From: Brasenia schreberi
Taxonomy: Eukaryota; Streptophyta; Magnoliopsida; Nymphaeales; Cabombaceae
Assembly (NCBI GenBank): GCA_036023115.1
Contig: JAYKKT010000086.1
Location: 11,361,501 to 11,425,500 of the forward strand
DNA length: 64,000 bases
Reading direction: 5' to 3'
Part shown: positions 44,028 through 54,974 of the stretch, piece after piece
Layout: the number at the start of each line of letters is the position of its first letter
Numbering within the stretch: position 1 is the first letter of the stretch
Notes under the pieces: generated by a model
What the model saw: only the letters and a program-made list of their open reading frames with translations
What the model was told of the DNA's origin: nothing
Databases searched by the model: none
Made by a program: the position numbers and the translations under genes

Positions 44028-45014
44028 TGTAGACACGGAAAATCCTCATCTCCGGGTTCTTGGGCCCGAAGCGAATCTTTTCGTGCTTATGTCGCTTAAA
44101 AAGAGCGTGCCAACTAGCTTTCTCAAACTAGCGAAGTAAGTTTTGAAAATATCTGACTTTTGGGGCGACAGTGGATAAGTGGGTTCTTTTCGTCGCAGAC
44201 TTTCTTGCACCGGCGCGCAAGGGTCAGCCTGTACGCTTTAGAAAAACTCGATTTTACACAAACACGACTCTTTTGAAAACTTGAAAGTGTTTTATCGATT
44301 GGTTTTGTCAAATTTGCAACTTTTATACATGGGATCTATGCGCTCCTATGTCTCTCGGGTTTTAGCCAATTTTGGCGTGTAGTCGTGAGCATTCAGTGCT
44401 CGATTTCGGGCAAGTTCTACATGATTTGATCAATCTGGTTCGATGCAAGTATGCTCCCTATCTCGAGTGTGGCGGATATGCAATGCAGACTCACACAACT
44501 TGAAGGGAAAACCCGGAATTTAAAGACATAGCAAAAGGGAAATAGCAGAAAGGGAAATATGGCTATATCTTAGATGCAGAAAGAAAGTATATAACTATAT
44601 CTTAAGAGCGAGAAGGCTCAATGTGAGTGAGTGCTTTGAGTGTATAAATTGAAAGGCAACTCACACGACTTGAACCTTAAAAACCCAGCTAAAGGGGAAA
44701 TACGTATATATATGTAAGAGCGGAAAGGCTCAATGTGAGTGAGTGCTTTGAGTGTATAAAATGAAAGACAACTCACACGACTTGAACCTTAAAACCCATC
44801 TGAATGTATATAAATAGAGCTATATCCTATGGGTTGTTGAGGCCCGTTTTGTGTGCAAAGGTGTGCAGATAAGAGCGAAAAGGCTCGAGTGTACGTGTGT
44901 GATTCGTGTTTCAAGCCATAATATTACATCTTGGGGGGGTGACTACGCTCCATTATTACAACCTCGTATCGAATTGAATTAAGTTTAAAGCAATGTAAGA
45001 GAGTCAAGTTTAAG

Positions 45015-45021
45015 CACTTAC
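45015..45021 (-). promoter_or_regulatory. Candidate 5' splice donor in LTR F
   Basis: GTAAGTG on the minus strand after GGCGATGT. Confidence 0.48.
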
Positions 45022-45277
45022 ACATCGCCTGCTCGGGCTTTTCTTTATCAGTGGGATCCGACCTTGGATATAACCTATGGATGGTCCTCTCGCTACGAAC
45101 CGATCCGATGCGTGGAGTTTTTGGTGGGATTCGATCGAGCCTAAGGCGAGATGTAGGGGATCTAAGGTGAGGGGCTTAGGTAGGTTTTGGGTCTAGGTCC
45201 TAAGGCGATGGACGACCAGCTAAGGTTCGAGTTTGGTGAGGATCCTAGTGTGGATTTAGGAAGGGTCCTAAGGAAAA

Positions 45278-45700
45278 GCTCGGCCAAGTGGTGGCCGAGC
45301 TGGTTTGGGGTTTTCTTGGAATTATTCCTAGGGTGAGTCCTAAAGGAAGGGCTCGGCCAAGGGTGGCCAAGCTGGTCAAGACTTAGGGTTAGTCTAAGTT
45401 AGGACTTAGGGTGAAAATGCTAAAGGGAATGGCTCAGCCAAGGGTGGCCGAGCTGATCAACTGGGGTTTTAGTTTAGGTGGGATTTGGGATGAAATGGCT
45501 AAGGGGAATGGCTCGGCCAAGGGTGGCCGAGTTGATCAACTTGGGTTTAGTTTAGGTTGGGGCTTTGGGGGACCCAATAGGACAGACCTAGGGTGAGCTC
45601 GGCCAGTCATTGGCCGAGCTTGGTATGAGCTTGGGTGGGGACGGACTTGGGTGAAACTAGAGTATTTTTTTTTTTTAGTGAAGTTCGGCCAACTTCTTGG
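45278..45700 (-). repeat. GGCCGAGC stem array in LTR F
   Basis: Stems AGCTCGGCC/GGCCGAGCT at about 45278-45302 and 45597-45622, with imperfect ones near 45352, 45432, 45512 and 45681. Spacing is about 75-85 bp. Confidence 0.78.
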
Positions 45701-46046
45701 CTGGACTTTGCTAGATTTCCAAAAGGTGGTATTGGGTGGTTGGAAGAGCGGTGTAGGTGGGTTCTAGGGATTCACCTTGGCCACGGTTTGGGTGATCTCC
45801 ACGCACCTTCTCTTCACATCAAACGGACCATCCATGGCTGCCGGATCCACGTGAGTTGCAGCACCAAGCCTTAGCGTGAAATGATTTTGCAGCCCACAAG
45901 AACAAACCCACCATTTCAGCCCACCATGGAAAGGCCAAGTCAAGCCACTTTCCTTGACTTGCTTTTCCTCTCTCTCTCTCTCTCTCCAACCCAAGCAAAG
46001 ACGTGAAAAAAAATTTGCAGCCCTTCTCAAGCCAGCCCCTCACGTC

Positions 46047-46054
46047 CTTTTATA
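46047..46054 (-). promoter_or_regulatory. TATA box candidate of LTR F
   Basis: TATAAAAG on the minus strand, directly after the GGATCY array. Confidence 0.6.
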
Positions 46055-46069
46055 GGCCTCTTATGTGGA

Positions 46070-46180
46070 TATGGATCCTGGATCTTGATTTCTGAAATCC
46101 GGATCCAATCCAAGTCTTGTTTGGATCTGGATCTTGGATCTGGATATTTGGATCCAGATTCGATCCAAATTTTCTTCTTC
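46070..46180 (-). repeat. GGATCY/GGATTT array upstream of TATA in LTR F
   Basis: Words such as GGATCCAGATCC and CAGATCCAAGATCC in close succession. Equivalent arrays: 11080-11175, 15690-15800, 23265-23480, 26150-26420, 34570-34790, 35346-35420, 58075-58170. Confidence 0.75.
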
Positions 46181-46698
46181 TTCTCCCCTTCTTGGCGTTT
46201 TGAGTCGGATGCTTCGTGCGGGCCTTGAGTTTATCAACGATCCATCTTAAGCGGGGGTTTTCCCCATTTCATCGTCCAAGCTCCTTTCCGCCTTTCTGCA
46301 CTCTGTTTCAACTAATTTTGGTTGTTTTCGACTTGAATTGTTCATGATTTCAGGGGCACTGTTGGCTGGGCCTCTGATGCTTCCGGCTTGAAATCCATTT
46401 GCGGCCTGGGCTCCTCCTTTGTCTTTGAATTTGTCCTTTCATCGGGGTGGGCTTGCTCTTTGAATTTTCTGAATTTCTGTTGCAACTGCTTTGGGCCAGG
46501 CTTTACCTGTTCATCTGGGCTTTTGCAAAAATAGGACTTTCGTCCATTTTCAAGAATGTATGTTCCGATAGGGTTGTAAAATGGAGGTTTGAAGTATTTG
46601 AGCTCCTGGGTTTTCGAAAATTCCAATTTTGGCTTTCTGAGCTCATTTTCGAACCAGGCATTTGTTTTTGCAAAATTTTTGGAATTTGGGTGTTTACA

Positions 46699-46743
46699 GA
46701 TGCCCCTCTTTGTCATTATCCAAATTGATTTGGATAATGGCGA
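46699..46743 (-). promoter_or_regulatory. Polypurine tract and palindrome before 3' LTR of F
   Basis: On the minus strand CATTATCCAAAT-ca-ATTTGGATAATG, a perfect 12-bp stem, then CAAAGAGGGGCATC and the LTR start. Confidence 0.75.
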
Positions 46744-47864
46744 AGAAGATAACACCCCTAATTGTTTTCTTCTCGGATTCGATCTTGAGAATATGGGATC
46801 GTCCCAATATTTTAAAAAAAAAGTTTTCTTTTAAGCCCGATAGGAGGAGATTTTTCGCCAAAAGGGGACTTTCTATGGATCTAGCCCTAAATGAAGACTA
46901 TGTATGAAGTGCTCATGCAGAGTGTATGATATGGCTGAAGTGCCAAAAAGGGACGACCTCCTAGAGACCAGATTTATGGTCGAGCTTTTGAGACTTTATG
47001 AAAACCTGCTGCTCCAAGTGAGCGGGCCTTACGTATGCTCGATGTTCGAGTTTTTTTTGAAATTCATTTTAAGAGGGAAAACTTTTTTGAACCATCGATC
47101 CTAGGGACCTTTAGCTCCTTGTGTTTGCCTTTACTTGAGTCTCGACACTCGCTAATCTAGCAGAGGTTTTATGAGAAAATAAGCCATATTTCAAAATTTT
47201 TACGCCTTACTCGAAACGTCGTATTCTCAATCAAGATGAAATTCAAGTAAGTAAATCCTATTTTTACTTTAGGATTCCCTAAAATGAACCATGTTTCGCT
47301 CGGAATAAGTCGTAGGGATGGGAAAGAAGTACCACGATCCCTTCTGAAGTGTCCCGTGGTTTAATGCAAAGAAGGCAGAAAACTGCTCTTTTTGAGCTTT
47401 TGGCCTTTTTTCTTTCTTTTTTTCATAGAGGGTCTCCCTTTGGGAGTATTTTTTCTTTAATCCCTCTTTTCCATAGAAGACTCGAATTTTCTTTTTGATT
47501 CATTTTTCTTTCTTTGGGAAAGAGATTTTTGGCGGGGATTTCCCTTTGTTTTGGCCAAGTTTTCCTTTTGGAAGGACAAGAGAAGAGGGGAGGACTTATC
47601 CCAAGGTTATACTCGATCCATTCCAGATCAGCCTATTTAGAAATAGCACATACAACTTGCAAGTATCTTGCTATATTGAATTAGGCCTTTCTCTGTAAGA
47701 AGAAGGATTTTGAAATGTAACCATACATTTGGAAAGCTCCGCTTTTTCACAAAATGTCGATTCTCTCATTCAGGGTCACACAACTCACCTTTGATCCTTG
47801 GTTTCGAAGCTTCAAAGTAGTTTTCCCTAAAACATTTTCACAAAACGGGAATTTAACTCAGATC
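46744..47864 (-). other. 3' UTR of F
   Basis: Homologous to the 3' UTRs of A, B, G and H. Contains the CTCCCAAAGGGAG hairpin (about 47430-47445), the CCACGG-type pair (47328-47360) and an A/T-rich part. I see no convincing gene. Confidence 0.7.
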
Positions 47865-49160
47865 CTATACATGATATTTTTTCAAATATTGAATATTGAT
47901 AGGATCTGCTAAATTCCTACCTTCGACATCGGTTAACCAATAAGAATTGTTTGTGGTGGTTCCACGTACAACGTGAGGGCCATCCCACTTGGGCCGCCAC
48001 TTTCCAAGTGGATGTGGGCCACGATGGTGGATGATTTTCAAAACGAGCTCTCCTACTTCAAAGTGGCGAGGTTTCATATGTTTCTCATAATGCCGGGCGA
48101 TCCTTTGCCGGTATGCGTGAGCATGGTCCATAGCAAGGAGTCGCCTCTCATCTAATAGATCTAGTTCGGCCATCCTAGCATGCTGAAGTGTCTCTAGGGG
48201 GAGGTCGAGTGCAGTGGATGTATGAAATGAATGCAGATGTGTATGGATGGGGAGAATGGCGTTTGTGCTGTAAACCAACTCAAAAGGCGTGGCATTTATG
48301 GGAGTGCGGATGGAAGTCCTATAAGCCCATAGGGCTTCATCCAGCTTCTCGTGCCATGTTCTACCCTTCTCTAAGGTTTTCTCAATAATGCTGATGAGAG
48401 TTTTGTTGGTGGCTTCGGCTTGGCCGTTGCCCTGAGGGTAGTAAGGCAATGAGAAGTGATGATTTATGCCATACTTATTGCACAGCTTGACCATCCGCTC
48501 ATTTTTAAATGGGGTGCCATTATCGGACACAAGATCTCTTGGAACTCCAAATCGAGCCAAGATGTTTTTCCTAATGAAAGCCACCACATGTTGCCCCTGG
48601 ACATTTGTCAGGGAGGCGGCTTCGACCCACTTGGAAAAATACTCAGTGGCTGCTAGAATGAACCTGTGTCCGTTTGAGGCCTTTAGAAAAATTGGTCCTA
48701 CGATATCAAACGCCCACATGGTGAATGGTCAGGGGCTGACCACGGAATGCAGTGATGATGAGGGGATATGAATGGCGTGACTATGCACTTGACACGGGTG
48801 ACACTTCCTAACATGATCGTGGCAGTTCTTTCTCAGGGTAGACCAAAAATAACCTGCTCTAAGTATTTTCATCGCCATCATGTTGGCATTGACATGACCT
48901 CCACATTCTCCATCGTGGAATTCATGCATAACAGTCCTAGCCTCCTCTAGGTCGACGCATCTTAGTAAGATGCCAGTAAAACTCTTTTTGTATAGAACCC
49001 CTCCCAAAATCGTATATCGGGTGGAAATTTTTCTGATGAATGCCTTATCTTTAGATGTGGCATCCTCAGTGAATCCCCCATTTTCTAGAAAATTCTTTAT
49101 GTCATAAAACCAAGGTTTTTCATCAAAATCAGGGTTATTTTGACAAATTTGCAAATCGTG
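47865..49160 (-). pseudogene. Integrase of element F
   Basis: Full-length domain from CQNNPDFDEKPWFYDIK to YLKKYHV. Zinc module HDGECGGH and KCHPCQ, then a TGA at about 48720 in place of the Trp of SPWPFT, then WAFDIVGP, SDNGTPF and GQAEATNK, so the D,D,E set is intact. GPY/F module KWDGPHVV. The single stop is one G-to-A change. Expected role: integration of cDNA. It is continuous with the RNase H upstream. Confidence 0.92.
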
Positions 49161-49604
49161 TATGGAAGGAGTGGGTGAGTGCCATATTTCAAGGGGTCTG
49201 GTTCCCAAAGTGGGATCAACCCTTAGGGCTGAACCCAAGGATGAGAGGGCAACAGCGACGCCATTAGCCTCTCTTCCTACATGTGTGAGAGTACACGATT
49301 GGAACGACTCGACCAGTCGAGTGGCCAATTCGTGGTATGGAAGCAGTTTTTCATTTCGAACTTGCCAAATTTTTAAAACTTGGTTTATAACAAGGAGGGA
49401 GTCTCCAAAAACCTCGATGCATGCTGCCCCTAGAGTTTTTGAAACTTTTAAACCTTGTATGAGTGCTTCATACTCGGCTATATTGTTGGAACATTCGAAA
49501 TCTAGGCGAATTGCTATGGGGATCTCTCCCTTTTCAGGGGATACGAGGATGATCCAGGCACGAGCCCCTCGTTGGTTTCGTGCCCCGTCGAAGTGCATCT
49601 TCCA
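49161..49604 (-). pseudogene. Second (archaeal-type) RNase H of element F
   Basis: KMHFDGARNQRGARAWII, NIAEYEALIQGL, VFGDSLLVINQV and REANGVAVALSSLG. The last block has changed: REANGVAVAL replaces REDNGIADAL, so the final catalytic Asp appears lost. No stop inside. The Gln codon that is TAG in A and G is intact here (INQV). Confidence 0.88.
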
Positions 49605-50081
49605 CACTTGGTTTTCGAAAGAGTTTGCCAAAATGTGGTTTTGAAAATGGTTTTGCAATATGCCTTCATCAGGCATTTCATTGAGTGTGCGATGCGCATC
49701 TTCTAGGGGGAAGTCAACCACGTAGTCTGCTAGGGCTTGCCCCTTAATGGAGACCTGGTGATGGTATTTCAAATCATACTCCATTAGAAGGAGTTGCCAT
49801 TTGCCCAATCTACCCGTGAGAATGGGTTTTTCGAATAAGTGCTTGATTGGGTCAAGCTTGGATACTATCCAGATCTCATGATCTAGGAAATAGTGTCGAA
49901 ATTTCTGGCAGGCCCAAACTAGGGCCAAGCACGTCTTCTCCATGGCCTGATAATTTCTTTCGTAGGCCAGGAGAGTTTTCAAAAGATAGTATATGGCACA
50001 TTCCTTGTGAGTGTCATCCTCGTATTGAGCTAACAGAGCTCCCAAGGCATTCGCATGCACAGAAATGTAAAGTAGAAGAGG
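49605..50081 (-). pseudogene. RT-linked RNase H of element F
   Basis: PLLLYISVHANALGALLAQY through EKTCLALVWACQKFRHYFLDHEIW to KPILTGRLGKWQLLLMEY. It is open throughout, in frame with RT and the second RNase H in one 608-codon stretch. A complete reference copy for the domain in this window. Confidence 0.9.
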
Positions 50082-51644
50082 TTTTCCTGGCTTTGGAGGG
50101 TTTAAAACAGGGGGATTAACTAAGTACGCTTTTAACCTTTCAAATGATTTTTGGCACTCGTCATCCCATAAAAATTTTGTACCCTTTCTCAACAACTTGT
50201 TGAAGGGTTCGCATCTAGTTGCCAGGTTTGAGATAAACCTGCGAATGGATTGTAGGCAACCCTGGAGGCTACGAATCTGCGTGAGATTGGAGGGTGGAGT
50301 CATGTCTATGATGGCTCTACACTTAGAGGGGTCGACTTCTATGCCCCTTTGGCTTACCATAAATCCTAAAAGCTTACCGGATTCTACATCGAATACGCAC
50401 TTTTGAGGGTTTAGCTTTATGTTGTAAAGTCTAAGCCTTTCGAAAATCTTTTGTAAGCATTCAAGATGAGTACATCGAGTTTTTGACTTAGCCAGGAGAT
50501 CATCTACATATACCTCTACGAGCTCATGAATTTGATCATAAAAGATCGAGGTCATAGCTCTCTAGTATGTGGCGCCAGCATTTTTCAAACCAAAGGGCAT
50601 GACTGTATAGCAGTACGTGCCCCATGGGGTTGTGAAAGTGGTCTGATCTCGTGGGCTTAGTTTGATTTGGTTATATCCTTAATAGCCATCCATGAATGAA
50701 AACATTTCATGATTTGCCGTACTATCGACTATCAAATCAATGTTTGGTAAAGGGAAATTATCTTTTGGCATGGCTTTATTCAAGTTTCTGAAATTGATGC
50801 GTATCCGAATTTTCCCACTGGTTTTTCGAACAACAACTATATTGGATAACCAATCAGAATACGCAATGGGTTTTATAAATCCGGCTTTTAACAGATCTTC
50901 TAAACCCTCTTTGACTTGTGAATGCACATTCGGATGTATCTTCCTAAGCTTTTGTTTTACGGGTTTTGCATCTAAATCTAAGGGAAGACGATGCTCTACA
51001 ACATTCGGGTCTATACCCGACATGTCTTCATATGTCCATGCAAACACATCAACGTAGGTTTTCAAAAATGCAATGAATGATGCTTTTTCATGCTCATGCA
51101 AATATGCGCCTACCTTAATGAGTTTCGGCTTTAAATCGTTCCCTAAGTTTATCTCTATAAAATCCCCTCCTACTGATTTCGAAGGTTTTTCAAAATCGAG
51201 AATTTTATGAAATTCAGGGAGCTCAGAAGTAGGATCTTCCTCGAGGGAATCCATTTCCGGGCTTTGATCATTCTCAAGACTTCTAAATCCTAGGGAATTT
51301 GGACTTGACGCACAGTTTTTGCAAACGCCTGGTTTTTGTTTTGGATTTTCTGCAAGTTTTGAGGATTTTGGTTCTCTTATGAAGAGGACTTTCTTTTCGA
51401 AATTCTTTGCTCTTTCAAAACCTTTATCAGGAGCTGCTAAATACAGGATTTTATTTTTGGTATTTTGCGAATTTTTTATTTTTTTGGATTTTTGTAAGGA
51501 AAGAACTTTAGGAACTATACAAACAACTCTTTTTTCGAGTTTTTGATCTTTTTCAAATGTTTTTGGTTTTTGGGATTTTTCAATTTTTTGAATTTTGAGT
51601 TTTTCAAATGTTTTTGGGTTTTTGATTGAGGGATCTTCCATCAT
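50082..51644 (-). pseudogene. ORF2 linker and reverse transcriptase of element F
   Basis: Starts MMEDPSIKNPKTFEKLK at 51644. The lysine-rich linker differs from A and D but ends in the same VGGDFIEINLG and DVFAWTYEDMSGID blocks. RT fingers and palm are open to a TAA at 50679 (DGY-stop-GYNQ); 6 nt are missing after RDQ; the shared TAG follows in GATY-stop-RAM (about 50562); YVDD is at 50510-50499. The thumb is intact. Three lesions, two in common sites with other copies or by simple transitions. Confidence 0.9.
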
Positions 51645-51669
51645 ACCTACAAAGGAAAAATGCCACTAG
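51645..51669 (-). promoter_or_regulatory. 25-nt spacer between ORF1 and ORF2 of F, acceptor-like
   Basis: After GGAGTCTAA comes a T-rich run ending CCTTTGTAG, then GT and ATGATG. Length conserved although bases at its start differ from A and D. Confidence 0.5.
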
Positions 51670-52998
51670 TTAGACTCCTAACAAGAGATCTAAATCGTAG
51701 GTTTCTGCTTGGGTAGGCTCCAGGGCACCCTTGACCTAGGTGGTCACAGGGGGTGGTTCTGGCGGTATTCTGGGAGTATAGCCGATCCCGTGTCAGCTTT
51801 GGTTGGCTTTGGGCAAGATGGGTTCTACGAGACCCTGGTTTTGTGCCCCTAGACTTTTGTATGGCATATACCCCATGTTCAATAACATGTTCTACGATTT
51901 TTTGTTTTTGGAAAAGTTTTCATATAACTCGTGATCCTGGAACTTGCTATTGTCCATGTTATGCACATAAGGCTTTCTGTCCAGGGGTTTTGGGAACAGT
52001 TGACGCTTGGATTTTCTTGGGATGGTTAGTGTTTTGAGTGGGCCAGCCTTGGGCGGCCCCTGGATGTGCACGACCTTCCTAGGTATCTGAAGGGTGAGCT
52101 TTGGTGGCTCGACCATGGTTTGCCCTGAGTTGGCCTCGTAGGCCTGGGAACTTGAAAAACATGGGGAATTTTGAATCCCCTAAAGCTGTGGATGACTCTC
52201 ACTTAGGATCACAATGACTTGATTTTCAAAAGGGATTTTGACACACCTATGGAAGGTGGACGGCACAGCATGCAGGCTGTGTATCCAAGGCCTTCCCAGC
52301 AATAGGTTGTAGTGGGGGTGGATGTCCAAAACATGGAATACCCCCACATGAGCTATCTCTCCTGTTTCCATGAGAAGTTCAACGGATCCTAAAGGTCTGG
52401 ACGCATTTCCATTGTATCCAGTGATTACGATGGGGCTTGGGTTCATGGAAGTCAAGGTGACTCTAATCTGATGTGCTATGTGAAGCGGAAGGATGTTGAG
52501 CCCTCCTCCGTCAACTAGGCACCTATCTAGAGAGTGGTGATTCAATACCACCTCGATGTGTAGGGCCTGATTATGGGATTCATAGGGCCTTTCGAGATCC
52601 TCTTCTAAAAACATGATAGGTGTTTTTGCACCTATGGATGCCACTTGATTGGACAAGGATTCTGGGGTAATGTCCGAACTAACCTTTGCTCTTTCTAGAA
52701 TTTTCTCTAATATGAGTCTATGCCTAGGTGAGGTTTGTATCAGCTCTAGGATGGACATGTTAATGGAAATCTTTGAAAGATGGTTTTCGAAATCATATAA
52801 GTTTAAAATGACTTTTCCTTTGTCCGTTTTGGGGAGAACTCCAAGAATACACGCTTTTGTAGGGCCAGGCACACTGACCACTTTTTTAGCATTTTGCAGA
52901 TGTGGGGGTTGATAGATCCTCCCGGATCTTGTCACTTCCCCCACAATCAACCTAGGGTTCGCTCTTAAGATGGCTCTAATCGAATGTTTTGGAGCACC
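51670..52998 (-). pseudogene. Protease and G-patch-like tail of element F
   Basis: From VGEVTRSGRIYQPPHLQNAKK to the ORF1 stop. The protease has CLVDGGGLNILPL, one Gly shorter than D, VITGYNGNASRPLGSVELLM and LLLGRPWIHSL. TAA at about 52180 (HPQL-stop) and further stops near 51890, 51800 and 51735 break the tail, in which NMLLNMGYMPYKSLGAQNQG is G-patch-like. The DGG triplet in place of DTG agrees with D. Confidence 0.87.
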
Positions 52999-53514
52999 TT
53001 AAATTTTCAAAACTGGTTTGATCAGGGACGGAACTCTTGGTGGTCTCCGAATCACTACTTGGGCAGGTTTCCTACGAAGGATGAGTGTAGATGCACAAGT
53101 GAAAAAACCAGACTTATATGTATGCGCTAGACTCTTTGAAATTGTGAGAGCACATACCTCTTTGCCCTTCCCACTGGTACTTGAGTGATTGGGGAAGGGT
53201 TCTTTGAAAATAGCTTGGGCAGGCTCCGGTTCCTCAGTGACCTGGAGCCGGCCCTCTGCTATCAAGTTCTCGATTTGGTTTAGGAGGGAAAAACACTGCT
53301 TTATATCATGGCCTTTGAGACGATGATACTTACAGAATCGATTTAAAAACCTCCCTTTTGAAGTGATTCCCTCGGGGATTTCAGGGAGTTCGATCATGCC
53401 TTGGGCGAGTAGGAGGTACATGGTCGTCCGCCTGTTTTCGCCTTCCGGAGATAATTTCAAAGGATTTGTTGATAACAGGGTCTTGGACGTTCGAGATCCT
53501 GGGGGTGGATTCAA
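52999..53514 (-). pseudogene. gag end of F fused in frame to LTR of G
   Basis: The 171-codon frame begins in LTR sequence of G (about 32 residues, PPGSRTSKTLLSTNPL...) and from LLLAQGMIELPEIPEG on is gag, with the knuckle CKYHRLKGHDIKQC (Cx2Hx4Hx4C) and ENLIAEGRLQV, then protease leader. The join is at 53417/53418. It is an accidental chimera in which the start codon lies in U3; whether it is expressed is unknown. Confidence 0.85.
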
Positions 53515-53797
53515 TACCAGAGTTGCTGTGTCGGGCTCGACATGTGTTCCGGTTCCGGGCTCTCTTTGGCTCTTCTGGTTCTGCTTGTATCAGGCCAAGC
53601 CGCTTTGTGGGGTTTCAAAATGTGTTTTAAAAGTTTTCAAAACTATATTACACATATTTAAAACATATAAAGTTCAAAACATATGTACAGGGTTGCCTAG
53701 AAGGCTCCTGGGTTTCCATACTCAAAATAGCCCTTTGGGGCAGCTTTTACAAAACCAGGTTGATTTGAGAAGTTCGTGGGATTTCGGGGTGTTTACA
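53418..53797 (-). repeat. 3' LTR of G, first 380 bp
   Basis: Ends GTTTACA at 53797, the start of U3 on the minus strand. Close to 11245-11623 (Y) and to the reverse complement of 27328-27715 (D). Confidence 0.88.
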
Positions 53798-54974
53798 GAT
53801 GCCCCTCTTTGGCATTGTCCAAATCGATTTGGATAATGGCAAAGATGACAAACACCCCTTTTAATGTCTCCCTAGATCTAACCACGAAAATATGGGATCG
53901 TCCCAATCTTTAGCAAAATCTCACTTTTAAAACCCTGGTAGGAGGAGATATCACGCCAAAGGGATATACAAAAAGGGTTTCTGGTCCTAAAATGGGATCA
54001 GGTTTATGCAAGTGCCATGCGTGGAATGCATATGCATGACATGGGTGTGGTGCCAAGAGTGGCGACCTCCCAGAGACCAAATGTGGTCGAACTCTCGAGA
54101 CTTACTAGGCCTGCTGCTCCAAGTGAGCAGATCCTATGCTGTTCGATGTTCGATTTTTCAAAATCTATGTACAAAAGCTATTTACAAAAGGGACAACTGT
54201 CTTGAGTCACAATCCTAAGGATCTCGAGCTCTTCGTGTTTGCCTTTGTTTGAGTCTTAACACTCGCTTATCTAGCGGAGGTTTTATAAGAAAACAAGCTT
54301 TATTTCAAATTCCTACGTCTTACTCGAAACGTCGAATTCTCAAACAAGATGAAATTCAAGTAAGTAAATCCTATTTTTACTTTAGGATTCCTCGAAATGA
54401 ACCATGTTTTAGCTTGGGATAAGCCAGGGATGGGAAAGATATACCACGGTCCGTTCTGAAGCGTCTCGTGGTTTAAGGCATGGAAGGCGGAAAACTGCTC
54501 TTTTTGAGCTTTTTGGCCTCTTTTTCCTTTTTTTCATAGAGGGTCTCCCTTTGGCAGTATTTTTTCTTTAATCCCTCTTTTTCACAAGAGAATCGATTTT
54601 TCTTTTGAATTCTGGTTTCTTTCTTTTGGAAATAGACTTTGGATGGAAAAATTCCCTTTATTTTGGGTCGTGTTTTCCTTTTGGAAGGAGAAGAGAAGAG
54701 GGGAGGACTTATCCCAAGCTCACACACGATCCATTCCAGATCAGCATATTTAGGAATAACACGTACTACTTGCAAGTATCTTGCTATGTTGAACTAAGCC
54801 TTTCTTTGTATGAAGAAGGATTTTTAAATGTAACCATGATTTTGAAGACTCCACTCTTTCACAAGTGCGAATTCTCTCACTCAGGGTCACACGATTTTGC
54901 CTTTGCACCTTATTTTCAGGTCTCAGGGTAGCTATCCCTAAAAATTTCGAAAATGGGGGAATTTAATCCAAATC
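53798..54974 (-). other. Polypurine tract, palindrome and 3' UTR of G
   Basis: CAAAGAGGGGCATC next to the LTR; palindrome CATTATCCAAAT/ATTTGGACAATG (one mismatch) at about 53812-53840. A lysine-rich sense frame of 100 codons (54775-54473) is related to that in B. The CCACGG/CGTGG pair lies at 54444-54471. Confidence 0.72.

Larger units (their letters stand above)
44028..46698 (-). repeat. 3' LTR of F (2.7 kb)
   Basis: TGTAGAC to GTTTACA. On the minus strand: U3, GGATCY words (46175-46070), TATAAAAG (46054-46047), CT run (45986-45970), GGCCGAGC stems (45700-45278), GTAAGTG (45021-45015), the GGAG/CTCC box, hairpin repeats and U5 with TGGCACGCTC (44112-44103). The same subfamily as the 3' LTR of C. 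Confidence 0.93.
44028..53417 (-). mobile_element. Element F: minus-strand Tat-type retrotransposon lacking its 5' end
   Basis: 3' LTR (44028-46698), 3' UTR (46699-47864), integrase, second RNase H, RNase H and RT (47865-51644), protease part (to about 52950) and the gag end, broken at 53417 where LTR sequence of G begins. Gag start, PBS and 5' LTR are missing. Confidence 0.9.

Noticed and set aside
48188..48771. Series of 60-100-codon plus-strand frames opposite integrase of F (also opposite A, G and H)
   Set aside because: They are shadows of the integrase coding strand and repeat in each copy because the sense strand is conserved.
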